Part shown: in pieces, positions 29,434 through 47,716 of the stretch
How the letters are laid out: every line of letters begins with the position of its first letter
Position numbering within the stretch: position 1 is the first letter of the stretch
Source: Xestospongia muta
Taxonomy: Eukaryota > Porifera > Demospongiae > Haplosclerida > Petrosiidae
Assembly (NCBI GenBank): GCA_963693285.1
Contig: OY848920.1
Coordinates: 8,158,954 to 8,222,953 of the forward strand
Length of the DNA stretch: 64,000 bases
Direction: 5' to 3'
Made by a program: the position numbers and the translations under genes
Notes under the pieces: generated by a model
Database searches by the model: none
What the model saw: only the letters and a program-made list of their open reading frames with translations
Told to the model about the DNA's origin: nothing

Positions 29434-29742
29434 AAATGTAACTTTGCATCCATGATTCTTTAATTCTTAATAATGTGTGTAGTTACTTTTTGTCAATTTT
29501 ATAATAGATCACACTTGTGTCTACATCGACTTATAGTCCAATATCCTTTACAGTATCATATTAATGAAATTAAAAGAATAGTACTCCTCTCCATTTCTGT
29601 TCTTATGAATCAGTAATAGTTGTATCATTGAAAAGAATAAGTATTAAAGATTACAAAGGAAACCTACAGTTCATTCTATTGTTAGTTTAATATGAGCTGA
29701 ACAACAAAAAGTATATGCACAGCTGATTCTGAAGTTGTATCT
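29434..29742. other. Downstream region of gene C
   Basis: This is AT-rich 3' flank with no gene or repeat recognised. Confidence 0.4.
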
Positions 29743-29960
29743 TACAGAAATCAGATGAGGTAGATTGTCATATATTATTGATAAATAGAAGGATAGATGG
29801 ATTGACAAGTAGAGAAACATGACAAATAAATAGACTAATATATTAGTAAACAGTCAGATGACAAACAGATGATACTCTTACTGACTATGATATCATTTTA
29901 GTTTGGTACTTTTTGTATTAGACAAGAATTTTGTTTGGTATGGGTATCCTCCTTAAAACA
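29743..29960 (+). pseudogene. Germ cell-less relic
   Basis: This stretch copies about 5070-5280 of the germ cell-less gene: the end of one exon (TCTTACAGAAATCAGATGAG), the whole following intron and a decayed form of the next exon. The exon that encodes YCWRWTGF in the intact gene is no longer readable here. It marks the edge of an old duplication that also carried 30140-31900. Confidence 0.85.
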
Positions 29961-30139
29961 ATAGTTTTAACTAAATACACAAGAACTTTGTCAGCTTCAA
30001 GATGTTAGAGTGCCAAAGTACTATGTATGTCAGAAAAATGTTTCATCATTTTTTGAATGTAACTCATCTCACTCGTTAGGTATCTGCTATGAACTATGAA
30101 TTATTGGTAGTGCTTATAGGTCCAGCAAAGTTATAATAT

Positions 30140-31900
30140 TTAGGATTTAGGGGGTGGGGATCAGTTTATTAAATAACGAAGTATACACTTCCTGCCGAAC
30201 AAATGGGCACTGCCTTAATTATTAGATATGCATATTAATTGTTATAGACGATAGACTTAAAATTAATAAATTTTATAATTATTTGTTATTTTAAGTTCAC
30301 GTGATTGAACTGAGCTTCTGGTAAAAAGGTCAGCCATTTTTATAACGCACTAATTCATTTGGAGATGAACTTACTGTATTAGTTAGATGGTTTAATCTCT
30401 TTTTTAAGGAGCCAAGTTGTTAAAGTAGTAAAGAGAAGCTGGGTAATTCTAGAAGATAACGTAAGTGTATAATATTGTAGTATACATAATATTATTGGAT
30501 TAGCAGTGAACACACTGTGGTATGAATTGTAACAATAATAATAGTGATTTTATTGCTCTCCTTATTGGCTTCAACGACCCGTGGCCTCACCGTGGATGAA
30601 ATTAAACTTCTATCATGTTTATAGAAAACTAACCAGTGAAATTGCTTAACAAATGATTTTAATAAATATCATACCAAATCTTGATAAGTAGCCTGGGAAA
30701 TTTTATGTGTGTTCCCAAATGCTTCAAACTTCTTAGGAACAGTCACTAACCTTGCACACATTACATAATAGAATTTATAATCTTTTCTATCTGCATGCTC
30801 AATGAATGCCTAAATCTCAAACTTTTGGTGCTTGGTTCAATATATTCAGTAGACACCTTATAACCTTAAGCCCTTTACAAAGTGGTTAGCCTCATTGCAC
30901 GTGGGTGCAAAGCGAGGTTGCTGTAGTCTGTCGGTGTGTGTGCACTGCCTGTTATCGGGGATTGTTTCCATTAGTAGCTACCAACATTTAGCAATGAATA
31001 GAAAAATGTGTGGACTTTACAACAGTAGTATCAAGAACATCATTAAGGAAAAAAAACTCGCAAAAGAATTTTCAGGCTGTAGTTACCGCTTCACAGACAT
31101 GGCAAGACTTGTTCATTTGTATTAGCCTTTCTTGTTGATTCATTGATTGATATGGATTGGATTAGCAAGGCGTGGCCGCACATGCCTAGGTTGAGTTGTG
31201 TTTTTAGCACTTTAGTGCATTTTAATGTTAATAAATTTTCTTACAATGCTACCTAGCAACATCTTAGCAGGGCCTAAGCTGGCATAGCATTTATAAATAA
31301 CTTAGAAACTGCAGCGAGGTTCGGCACTTTAGTGCCTTTCAGTATAATGTGTATTTGTACTGCAATAAGTCTTCTGTAGTAAATGTTTAGGTTAAGGGGG
31401 TGGGATCAATATCATACTACACAATAAAGTATTAAATTGCTGCCATACAAGTAACTTATATACTTTCTATTACTTCTGAGAGATAAAGTTATGAATATAT
31501 TAAGTATTCTTAGAAGTGTCTAAGGGGAGAGACAGTCAACAATGACTCTGCACAAAAAAAGCTTAGATAGTCTGCCCACGGCTTTGATAGTAGGGATTTT
31601 ACCTCTTTAGAATTACTAAGCACCCACTGTAACAACACCTGTCTAGTTGTCAGCAAACCAAATTTGTTTAACAATATTCTAACAATATATTCTAAAGCTT
31701 AAGAAAAATAATTATATATTAAATACAAGTCATTAAGCAACATTGCTAATAGCTTGAATGGTATTGACAAATAATCATAGCTATAATATCTACATGTAAT
31801 TTGCATGTAAATTTTGTGCTATCTTAAAAGATGGTTGTGTCTAATATGTAAAGATGTACCTGGAAAAATGGCTGCCACCAGCTCATGCTCATCATACATG
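30140..31900 (+). repeat. Intergenic repeat block, copy 2
   Basis: This is a diverged collinear copy of 940-2240, interrupted at 30886-31341 by a mobile element. No gene was recognised. It lies directly after the germ cell-less relic and before gene D. Confidence 0.75.
30886..31341 (-). mobile_element. Non-autonomous element, copy 2 (internally deleted)
   Basis: This is the reverse complement of parts of 13960-14805. Shared sequence includes the run around 'gtggactttacaacagtag', 'aactcgcaaaagaatttt', the AGCGAGGTTCGGCACTTTAGTGCC end and the subterminal hairpin. It is about half as long because of an internal deletion. Comparison with the empty site near 1678-1690 puts the insertion between 'caaagtgg' and 'tataatgtgtatt', which fixes both ends. 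Confidence 0.78.
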
Positions 31901-32790
31901 TGACTGAAACGTTTAAAAAGCTGTATGTAGTAATGATGTTAATAACATTTCAAACAATTCCAAAGTAGTAGTGTTAATGGAATTCCTATGTAGTAACTAT
32001 AATGTCAAGAGTATAATGTCATTTGTTGTAATCAGACTTTTAGGTAATAGTCCCCCCATAACTGAGAGGTCTTGAATAGAAGGCTGTTAAGTTTCAGAAA
32101 ATTTAAATTTTGTTTCAGAAATGAAGATAACAGCTTTATATATATTTAAATATAATTATATTCTGTGTGGTTACTATATATATTATGTACATTGTTTATA
32201 CTGCCATTCCTACTTTGGGTTTGTTAGGTACAACCTCCTTTTTTTCTCCTGTTAAAGCACTTGAAATAAGACGTTTAAAATGGATCTGCCTTTAAAATCA
32301 TAATTCATTAAGTATGTAGAAAATCTTTAAAGATTTTGGAGTTGTCATTGTTTAAAGAGAATAAGCTTTGTTGTAACAGGGTAGCATTCATAAGTAGAAA
32401 AAGCAATTGTATTTAAAAAACTTCAAATTAACAAGTAACATTTCAAAGTAATATTTAGACAAAATACCATATGCTTATTATTATTGATCTCTATAATATA
32501 TGAAAATGGGATCCATGCAGAAGCAAGCTAAGAACATGATGAGTTGTCTTGATGGATATCTTATGCTACTACTGCATACTCTCAGTATATTTTAATGGTA
32601 TTTTCAGCATTGTCATCCCTAAGTATTATCTTTTAATGAATGATATATGTGTCCACATTCTTCAGTGCAATAACGATATGATAAGTTACCATCACGCATT
32701 GCAAGTGTGAAAAGTAATTTATAAGAATATAGGAGATTATTCTATTCCTAATACATATTTACTTTATACATTTCAATTACAGAAATCAAC
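31901..32790. other. Upstream region of gene D
   Basis: No gene was recognised. From about 32340 the sequence matches 55075-55523 upstream of gene E ('aagctttgttgtaacaggg', 'agaagcaagcta', 'catgatgagttgtcttg'), so the large duplication begins here. A TACAG acceptor lies 8-9 bases before the gene D start codon, indicating a 5' untranslated exon upstream. Confidence 0.6.
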
Positions 32791-35700
32791 ATGTCAGGTG
32801 GTACTGCTATAAAGGGATTCCTTCAAGAACAAGGAATTGAAGTAACTGAAAATTTATTGAAGACATTAGAAGAATTTGGAGTAAAGAAGATTTCAGATTT
32901 AAATTTATTGTGTGAGGAAGACTTTAAAAATGCTGGTATGTCAATAGTAGTAGTACCTGACTATAGCTATGTATATGAATGTCTTAATACTTCATTATAA
33001 TATTTGGGAGTATGATTAGGTAATATATTTAACCTGTTAAAGTAGTATATTATTTACACTGTGCATTTTATGGGCAAATAATATTATGTACGTGTTGTGA
33101 CTTTGCTTTGTGCAGGTCTCAAATTAGTTGAAATTAGGCGAATGTTGCTAGCCTGTAAACAGCACAGCCCACGTCAGCCAATAATATCTGATCTAAAACA
33201 TAATTCAGAGCCTGTGATCAAAATTGGATATATTCTACTACAAGAATTATTTATACGCAGTCAAGAGGTGTCATATATAACCCTTAACTCTGAGAAAGAC
33301 ACAATGGAGTTCCTTATCGGACAGATCTGTGGCAGGGGTAGTGTATCTGAGACACGATATACACTGGAGTTGTTCAGTCAAAAAGGATCTGCCCTTAATG
33401 TAAACAATCTCACTATGAAACGTAAGTTATACCTCTTGTAAATAAGATATATTAAACACTAAATAACATACAGTTTCTTTGAAACAATGGAAAATCAGTA
33501 ATGATGATATCTTTTATGCCTTTATACGTTTAAAAGAACAGCCACATCATTTTTGGGGATTTGATGAGCTAAAAGACACTGATCTTATCAACTCAAGTGA
33601 AGGTATTGTCAAAAAGTTGCTTTTAATCAATTATAATTATACATTAGGTCAATACAGTTTAAAGATCATCAGTGAAGCATTTGGTACTTTTAGCATCAAT
33701 TTTGACCCTCAAGGACTACAAGTAAATACTCTTCTTAGAAAAGCGGCACATGTTATTAGAGTGCCACCACAATATCTTTCGCTCTATAAAAGGTACTTAA
33801 TAATAATAAAAAATTAGCATTGTATCTATTCATTTTCATCACAATTTATTTCATCATATTTATCGCATCAAAATTATTAATAATATTTGCTTATCAAAGT
33901 TTTAATGCAATTGATGGTAATAACAATCACAACGCCATGGCAACCAAAAAAACATTATAATGACGTTTTATTTTTACTCCAGTGTAACAGAACATCATGC
34001 TCTTAAAGCTGAAGAAATGATTGATGTTCAAAATGGTGACACATTGTTCCTAAGACTGAAAACTGTGCATACCTTTCTCAAAAATTATGGGAAACAAGTC
34101 TATAAACCATTTCATGAACAAACAGACAAAGGATTGTCTAAGTTCTATTCAATTTTACGATACTTGGTAACTTTAAGGTGTATTCTCTATTTTTATTTGC
34201 TGATACCTTATCTATAGTATTCTAATTGTGATAAAAATGCTATCACTTCTGCTGTTATGAGACTAACTGACTGTCCTCCAGTAGCCATAGCATTTTATCA
34301 TTTTTTTCACCTTGGAATTTCACATATTTCATACCTGGTGAGACTTTATTTAAATGTAATTCCAATGTATATGTTTGTGATTTATAGACTGCTCTTGTTG
34401 AAGGTTTTTACTTCCTATCTTGTGCTATTCTAGAAAGTTTTAGTGACACAGGTTTCTTTCTTAAAAAATAATATTTATTGCTTTATTTTATAGTACTACC
34501 GAAACAGACATTTGAATTTAGTGACTACATACTTGGATTTATTCTCAAAATGTCAAAGGTATGTCTTACTTTCATTTTGTAAATCTTACAACTGCATACT
34601 TGCAGAGTAAACAAAATATTGACTGCAGCAATTTTAAGAGTATTTCTTTGACATGTCCAATCACTGGATTGAAAATCATACAACCAGCATGTGTTCAGAC
34701 CAAGTGGTATGAGTATATAGCAGCAAAAGAAAAAATTGAAAGTTAGCGAACTACATTTCCTTACATTCCAAATTCTAATGACTTTCAGAAAAGGAAGCTC
34801 TTCCTGGATGTCAAGCAGTAAACATTGGAGATTTACTACCTGATGAACAACTGGAACATCATCTCATAACTACTGTATTTAGTCCTACACAAGAAATACA
34901 TGTCTTTGAAAGCTCAAAATTGCAAGTTTCATTTGAAAATATAATTCTATTCAATATTTTGTTTTTAAAGGCTCATTCCACCATTAACTGTTCCTTGTGA
35001 CTGGAAGGAACTAAAAGACAGCGCAGCACTTTTAGAAGTAATACCACCTGATAGTGAAGACCTTACAAGCCATACAAATGTACTGACTTATATTTCTGGA
35101 GGTTAAGTCATTGTTGTGATACTTAGTACTTGTCACTTAGAGTATATAGGTCAAGTTGTAGTATTTACTGATGCTACCAAACTTACAGACTTTGAGGCCT
35201 GCATCTATAACCCATTAACTTGTAAAATTGAAAAATATAGTAGTCATAAAATGAAGAGTTTCAAGTGGTAAGTCTTTGATAATTATTATATTAACACACA
35301 AGTTACAAACAAACTCTGACCGGCTTCCTACTAATGCACGAATAAACTGATAATAAAAAGTACCACATAAAGACTAGGATAGATTAAATCATAGATGTTT
35401 AATAAAATTCAATGAAATAAGACATTTAAATGTTGTTTTAAAACCTATGTTAGACATGTTTACATTACATCTGCTTTTACACATCAGCTCTGATGAACGA
35501 ATGATAACACACAATATTATTGACTTCCTTAATCCAAAATTAAGAAGCAGGCTATCAAATGATGCACTGTCATTGCCAAGGTATGAACAAGTAATTCTAT
35601 TGTTGTCATAATGACATCATATTAAATTCTTTAGTGTTGTCCAGCGACCAAAAGATCCCTATGAGATTACTAAGGAACCAAAAGAAGCAATTATGGTAAG

Positions 35701-37881
35701 TTTCCTATAAAATGAATTATTTGAATAAAGTATGATCAACAAATAATGTAGGTTCTTCTTGACACAAGTGGATCAATGATTGAACCAATTTTCAATGACC
35801 CGTATGTGCTGTTGCAGATATAAGTACAATTATTTCACTCCATCTATAGGGATCCTAAATACAGGAAAATAACAGCTGCTTGGAATTTTTTTACTTCTTT
35901 CGCTGATCGAACAGAAGCATATCATTTTGATCACGTCATTGGTGTCATGCATTTTAATACTGAAGTCATTCAAACATTACCATTGTGCCAGAGTTTGACA
36001 AGATTTAAGGTATGTATGTAACAACTGAATTTAATTATTTAGTAACTGTTGTCTTGCTCAAAGTCTGCCATTGAGAGATCAGATGTTTTGTTAGCTACTG
36101 GCCAAACTGCTTTATATGATGCATTAGTAAAAGCAGCAGATGCATTGTGTGATTTCAGTTTACAGTATCGGTTATGTCAGAAGTAAAGTTTTATATCTAT
36201 TTTGTATTTACTGTTTTAAAAATACATTGCAGGAGAATACTATGTCTAACAGATGGTGAAGATAATAAATCCAAGGCAACTGCTCTTGAAGCTGTCAATC
36301 TTCTTAAAGTATAATGAAACTTTAATATTATAAATATTTCATTAAATCTTTACATTTAGTCTGAGAATATCATCGTTGATACCATTTTGATAACACCAAA
36401 AGGAAACAACACTCAAAAAGCAATATGCCATGCTACAGGTTATCACAATAGTTATAATAGAATGCAGCAGTTTGTAATACACACTATGTAGGGGGTTGGT
36501 GTTTCTTACCAACAAATCGTAGTGAGGGAACAAGATTGTTTGAAATGGAAGTTCTTCTTTCTGTCAGACAGAGAACTGAGATTACAAAGCCACCTTTAAA
36601 TGATTTGGTATATGATTTATACTTTTATTTAGTTTATTGTTCTTGTTTTTAAGGCTGATCTGAAGCAATTAGAATTTGGAAAATATGATTCTAATGATCC
36701 CTATTCATTTCGTAATATTTTTGTTAAAGAGTTTGATGGAGTTAGGACATGCACTGCCAAACAGTAAATGAAACTAAGAGTTCATTTGTACTTGTGAACA
36801 ATTTATTTAGAATGGTGTTGTTGGCTTCCTTTGTAAGCAGTGAACAAACTAGTTCTTTTGGCCAGAAAGCACATATTAAACGTCTTTACAAAGAATTGAG
36901 AAATTATGAAAAGAACCCTCATGATCACTTTTCAATATTTCCAAGTGAGAGAAAGTAAGTTTCATCAAAAATGAACTGACATGTATGAAATTAACTACTA
37001 ACTTAGTGTATGTATTTGGAAAATACTTATGAGAGGAGACGAAAGCACACCTTATAAAGGTTTGAAACTATGATTAATTTCCTTGTAATTTTTACTGACT
37101 ATTATTATTTTTATATAAAGATTATTTTCACTATTAATTTTAGGAGTTTACTTACTTTTTGCTAAGTTTCCTGATAGTTATCCATACAAGCCTCCAGAAA
37201 TTAGATTTGTGACAAAGGTCAGACAATTTCATTAAATCATATATATTAAATCACCTCAATAGATATATCATTGCAACATTAATTCCATTGGACGTATATG
37301 TCACCCAATATTGGGAAGAAATTACATACCTAGTTTGTCAATAAGAGAAATTTTTGACCAGATATTTGGTCTTTTATTGTCACCAGAACCTGATGATCCA
37401 TTAGACAGGTATAATATAAACTAAACAGTCAATAACATTACTAGAGTAAAATCTTTATTTTTAGCGTATTGGCTGAGGAATTTCATACCAACAAAGGTGA
37501 GTATATGAGGAAAGCACGAGAATTAGATCAAAAAGAAGCATGTCAAATATCATGGGATGACTACACGCTTGTAAGTCACTAGGAAACAGAAATGTAACTA
37601 CATAGTTGTCTATCAAATTATAGGAACTAACAAAAGAATCAATTGATGTTGATGTAAAGTTCAGATGTCCTCTATCTGGTAAACTTTTTATGGATCCTGT
37701 CACAACTCCATATGGTCATACATACGAAAGACATGCTCTACTTGAATACATGGACCGCAACAACAATCTTGACCCTATGGCTGGAAAACCTGTTGATCGT
37801 GATCTTTTGGTGCCCCAAACATTAATTCGAGATTTGGTAGATGATTTCAGGAGATCTAATTTACTTAAAAATATTGTTTAG
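32791..37881 (+). CDS. Array gene D: SAM-like / Ubl-Ubl / vWA / E2 / U-box protein
   Basis: First exon 32791-32935, MSGGTAIKGFLQEQGIE, SAM-like. Beta-grasp segments are at 33220-33600 and 33650-34060; the second ends NGDTLFLRLKTVH, much like the last strand of ubiquitin. Half U-box motif LTCPITGLKIIQP is at 34606-34744. The vWA (35752-36608) has an ideal DTSGS MIDAS, GQTALYDAL and LTDGED. The E2 (about 36812-37570) keeps HCNINSIGRICHPILGR and DPLDSVLAEE. The U-box (37624-37881) has CPLSGKLFMDPV and YGHTYERHALLEY. No frame break was found. It is the closest paralogue of gene E. It converges with the dihydrodiol dehydrogenase gene on the opposite strand, and that pair is duplicated together downstream. 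Confidence 0.85.
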
Positions 37882-38419
37882 TGTTGATTTTGTATCAAAA
37901 GTTTAACTTTAATAGTAAATATCATGTAATGTTTGTTGTTAATATCCAGTTATTATTTAAACAAGTTTCAATTAAATATTTTACTGGAAAGAATCCATTT
38001 TTGTAGATTAGTGACCTGTCTTGATCATATGTACCGTATGTAACATTTGATTATTACTGTTGATTCGAACAATAGAACCGATGTCATCAGGTTCAATTGT
38101 GAATTAGACCTTTCATAGTTCAGTTTAATTATAAGCAAGCATATGTAATGGTCTAATTGTCAAATTCACAATTCAAATTCAGCTATGACCCTGTTGCCTG
38201 AACAGAACATAGTTTAACTCACCATTTTATAACACTGACCTGATAATTCAAAAAATCATATAATTATTTCAATATAAGTATGCGTTAATACTATCATTTA
38301 AAGGTGATGCAATATACAAAAAATGACCAATATTTAAACTTTAATAGCAAAACATTATGGTTAACAATCATTGTAACATGATTGAAATCATTGTAGTCAG
38401 TCCTCGTCACTTCTTATAA
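37882..38419. other. Convergent intergenic region D-dehydrogenase
   Basis: This is shared 3' flank of gene D (plus) and the dehydrogenase (minus). It is longer than the matching interval after gene E (60834-61094), so part was inserted here or lost there. No gene was seen. Confidence 0.5.
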
Positions 38420-39418
38420 TTAATTATAGTAAACCACACCCACTTGCTTCATCACTTCCTCCATAATATCAGCAACTAACTGTGTCTCCTTTAAAGGAAG
38501 TATGGCACTCTCTTTCCTTCCCTCTTGTAGACACTTGCGTACTTCTTCAGCTTCATAACCCATACCCTCACTATTAGCAAACTTGGTAGGTAAATATGGC
38601 TTTGGTAGAGGGAACTCCTTAACACCATCTGGTGTCTCAAGTTTTGTAGGACACCAAAATCGTTTAGGAACCTTTAAATCACCTTTCGTACCAGAAACAA
38701 GTGCTTCACAAGGCAAGTCTACAATAACGCTACATGTAAGCTGAGCAATACGACCACCTGAATAAGTCAGAGTTATAGCCACTAGATCATCAGTTCCTTT
38801 ATCAGATAAAATTCCTTCAGCATGAACCTTTTCAGGTTTTTCACCACCAAAAATCATAGAAGTAAAGTTGATGGCATAGACTCCAACATCAAGGACAGCA
38901 CTAGCACCCAACTCAGGTTCAGTCAATCTCTTGATCTCTGAATGCATACGAAAGCCAAAGGTCACATTGACATATCTGACTTCTCCAATAGCTCCTTCAG
39001 CAATCAATCGTCGAAGCTCAAACATTACAGGGAAGTACCTCATCCAAACAGCTTCCATGAGAAATAGGTTTTTCTCTTTTGCAAGTGCAATCATAGTTTT
39101 TGTCTCCTCAGCATTCATCGTCAATGGTTTCTCACATAATACAGGTTTCCCAGCTTCCAACATTTTCTTTGCACAGCTAAGATGGGTGGGGTGTATAGTA
39201 CCGATGTAGACTACATCAACTTCAGGGTCTGCTGCTAACTCATCATAGGAACCATATGATCGTGGAATGGAGTGAGTAGCTGCAAAGGACTGAGCTGAGT
39301 CCAGTGACCTAGCTGCCACTGCTACCACCTTATGAGAAGTCTCAGGTAATGTCTTGAGACCTACAACAAAGTCATGTGATATTTTGCCTGCACTACATAT
39401 GCCCCAACGAAGAGCCAT
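38420..39418 (-). CDS. dhdh: Dihydrodiol dehydrogenase-like oxidoreductase, copy 1
   Basis: This is a single-exon gene of 332 residues. The N-terminus MALRWGICSAGKISHDF is the Rossmann nucleotide-binding loop of the Gfo/Idh/MocA family. CEKPLTMNAEE (about residues 96-106) carries the conserved EKP motif with the catalytic lysine. Length and overall sequence fit trans-1,2-dihydrobenzene-1,2-diol dehydrogenase / NADP D-xylose dehydrogenase. That cytosolic enzyme oxidises dihydrodiols of aromatic hydrocarbons and some pentoses with NADP. Lack of introns is unusual next to intron-rich neighbours and could reflect retroposition. Only three residues differ from copy 2. The family is firm; the substrate is inferred. 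Confidence 0.92.
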   Translation of the reverse strand: MALRWGICSAGKISHDFVVGLKTLPETSHKVVAVAARSLDSAQSFAATHSIPRSYGSYDELAADPEVDVVYIGTIHPTHLSCAKKMLEAGKPVLCEKPLTMNAEETKTMIALAKEKNLFLMEAVWMRYFPVMFELRRLIAEGAIGEVRYVNVTFGFRMHSEIKRLTEPELGASAVLDVGVYAINFTSMIFGGEKPEKVHAEGILSDKGTDDLVAITLTYSGGRIAQLTCSVIVDLPCEALVSGTKGDLKVPKRFWCPTKLETPDGVKEFPLPKPYLPTKFANSEGMGYEAEEVRKCLQEGRKESAILPLKETQLVADIMEEVMKQVGVVYYN

Positions 39419-39702
39419 TTTTGTACACGTGAATAGCTAACGCCCACTCAATTCACCTTTAAAGATTGTATTAAGGTCATGGCTGTATTAATTACAGTGC
39501 ACATAATTACTTCCTTTAATTTTTAAAAAGTATTTATTATGAGTGTTATTAATTCCACTTTCTATTAACATAAAAAATTGTGTAAAATGAAAAACCACAT
39601 AAGCAGCTGTTCAGAATCAGATTGGTAAAAACATTAATGTGAGAACTGTCAGTATATATAACAATGAATTGGGATTAAATGTAGAATGTACTATGGTCAG
39701 GT

Positions 39703-45987
<6,285 letters not shown>

Positions 45988-46438
45988 AAAAATTATCTCT
46001 CTTCCAATTCAGCTCTCTTCAAAACTTTTTCATTTGCCAGAGCAATCGCCAGTGGCTGTATGAAGGATGATAGAACCTTTGGATCATCTGTAACTTTAAG
46101 ATATCTTGAAAGAGCCATCATAGTCATATCTATATTCTACACTTTAAACTGTCAAAACCATGATGTAACTTGTACACTATATATTGTAAATATTTCAATG
46201 AATAATAATATTAGTGTGTTTAATTTTTGTACATCATTCAATGTGTGAACTTTTTAAACAATGAAACTTTCCCAATCTATGATAAGTACTATATTCAATA
46301 GATAATGTATCTTTACTAGTTTTGTATTTATAGAAAATAGACAAATAAAAGAAAAGGAAATACAAAATCTGATGAAGACAAAGGAAGGTAGATATAAGAT
46401 ATAATGATCATTAGTTTTTGTCCTTTGTATATATATAG
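45988..46438. other. Ferlin truncation zone
   Basis: Upstream of the last ferlin exon the minus strand has a short frame with ATG at 46118 (MALSRYLKVTDDPKVL...) that ends in a stop one frame out from the ferlin exon. It is not recognised as ferlin. The SH3 gene begins at 46439 on the plus strand without its 5' part. The boundary between two truncated genes marks a rearrangement junction. Confidence 0.5.
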
Positions 46439-47555
46439 CTACTGAGAAGGAGTTATTGTCAGTGTCTGTTAAGAGACAAGGAGAGATAGAGACACTACAA
46501 GAAATAATAACAACATTGACATTACAGCTAAGAGAGAGAGACAAACAAATTGAGGAGTTAAAGCAAAGCTTGAAAGGTAACTGATATTAGTAGATAATTG
46601 TTACTTCTCATTATATGACATTGTTACCAAAATGTAGCATTTATACAAAAGCCTCAGAAACCATTAACTGATGAAGGACTTCATAAGTCTAGCCAAGAAC
46701 AGTCCACACTATCTATCAATGGTAAGTGTCATAGTACCATATCTATGTTTTAGGATGTGTCCATTATCCATATATGGAAATGTTATTTTAGCATGTACTT
46801 GAGCTTAAACCATGTAATCACATGTTGTTATTTACAAATAAACTATTTTGGTGACAGATACAGACAAGTCAAGATTTCTAATATAACTTTACAGATTTGA
46901 TTCTTATTTAGTCTCACTCACCTTTTCTTTGTAAGCCTAGTCCTGGTCATCTCCTTGTAGCATTTAATACCACATGATAAAATTGTACAACCACAAAAGT
47001 TAGCCACCACTTTCCCTATGAAAGCATATACCTTATATGGTATTATAAGATAAGGACTTGTCATAACAGATAGTACATGTTAGTGTATAAATGTTCAACA
47101 CTCCTTCTCTTCTTCATCCACTCCTCTTCTTCATCCAATATATTATACAAACTATATTGTCATTACTTATTGTAGAGTCTTCAGTACATGAGTTGAGAGA
47201 TGAGGCAAAGGGTTCAACTGATGATAAAGAGTCAGGTTATGGTATGTTATATTTTGATGTTTCATAAAGTTACATTATAATGATGTATTAGTGGTCTATA
47301 CAGAAGCTGTTGTCAAACATTCTTTCAGCAAAGTAGATCCTCAGGATTTAACTATAAATGTTGGAGATGTTATCAAAGATGTCATTAAGGTATGGGCACA
47401 TCCTTTTTGTCCATCCATTCATTATGTCAACATAATTATTATTTAAAGATCATCTCTAATTATATTGTGTATTCTCATAGATTCAAGAAGGATGGTGTGA
47501 GGGGACTTTGAATGGAGTCTATGGGCAGTTCCCTTCAAATTTTACAGAACTATGA
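46439..47555 (+). CDS. Coiled-coil / SH3 protein, 5' part missing
   Basis: Exons 46439-46576, 46638-46721, 47176-47241, 47292-47389 and 47481-47555 join in phase. The first encodes a charged heptad-like segment (GEIETLQEIITTLTLQLRER), a probable coiled coil. The next two are low-complexity linker. The last two form a complete SH3 domain: EAVVKHSF (ALYDY position), LTINVGDVI, GWCEGTLNG and the closing FPSNF. The pattern is closest to CD2AP/CIN85-type SH3 domains, which bind proline-rich adaptor partners. The first exon begins inside a codon (phase 1) and no upstream exon is found before the ferlin junction. The death-domain gene at 52866-54473 ends in a coiled-coil exon of matching phase and may be the missing 5' half. 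Confidence 0.75.
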
Positions 47556-47716
47556 CTAGATAAATCTGAATTATCTCATGATGATCCCAAATTAGGAAGT
47601 AATCCCTGTAATTTGCTCATTAGAACTTAAATTGTAATGTTTTGTATAGTACAGTTTGTAACACTATATATTATATGTGTACACTATATCTACATACTAA
47701 CTCTGTTTATAACAGG

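Noticed and set aside
38931..39209. Plus-strand frame opposite the dehydrogenase (also 61606-61923)
   Set aside because: Shadow of the real gene on the other strand; sequence has no protein character of its own.
38420..39418. Intronless dehydrogenase as bacterial contamination or recent transfer
   Set aside because: It is present in two intact copies and one old relic embedded among animal genes, its base use matches the region, and animals have this enzyme.
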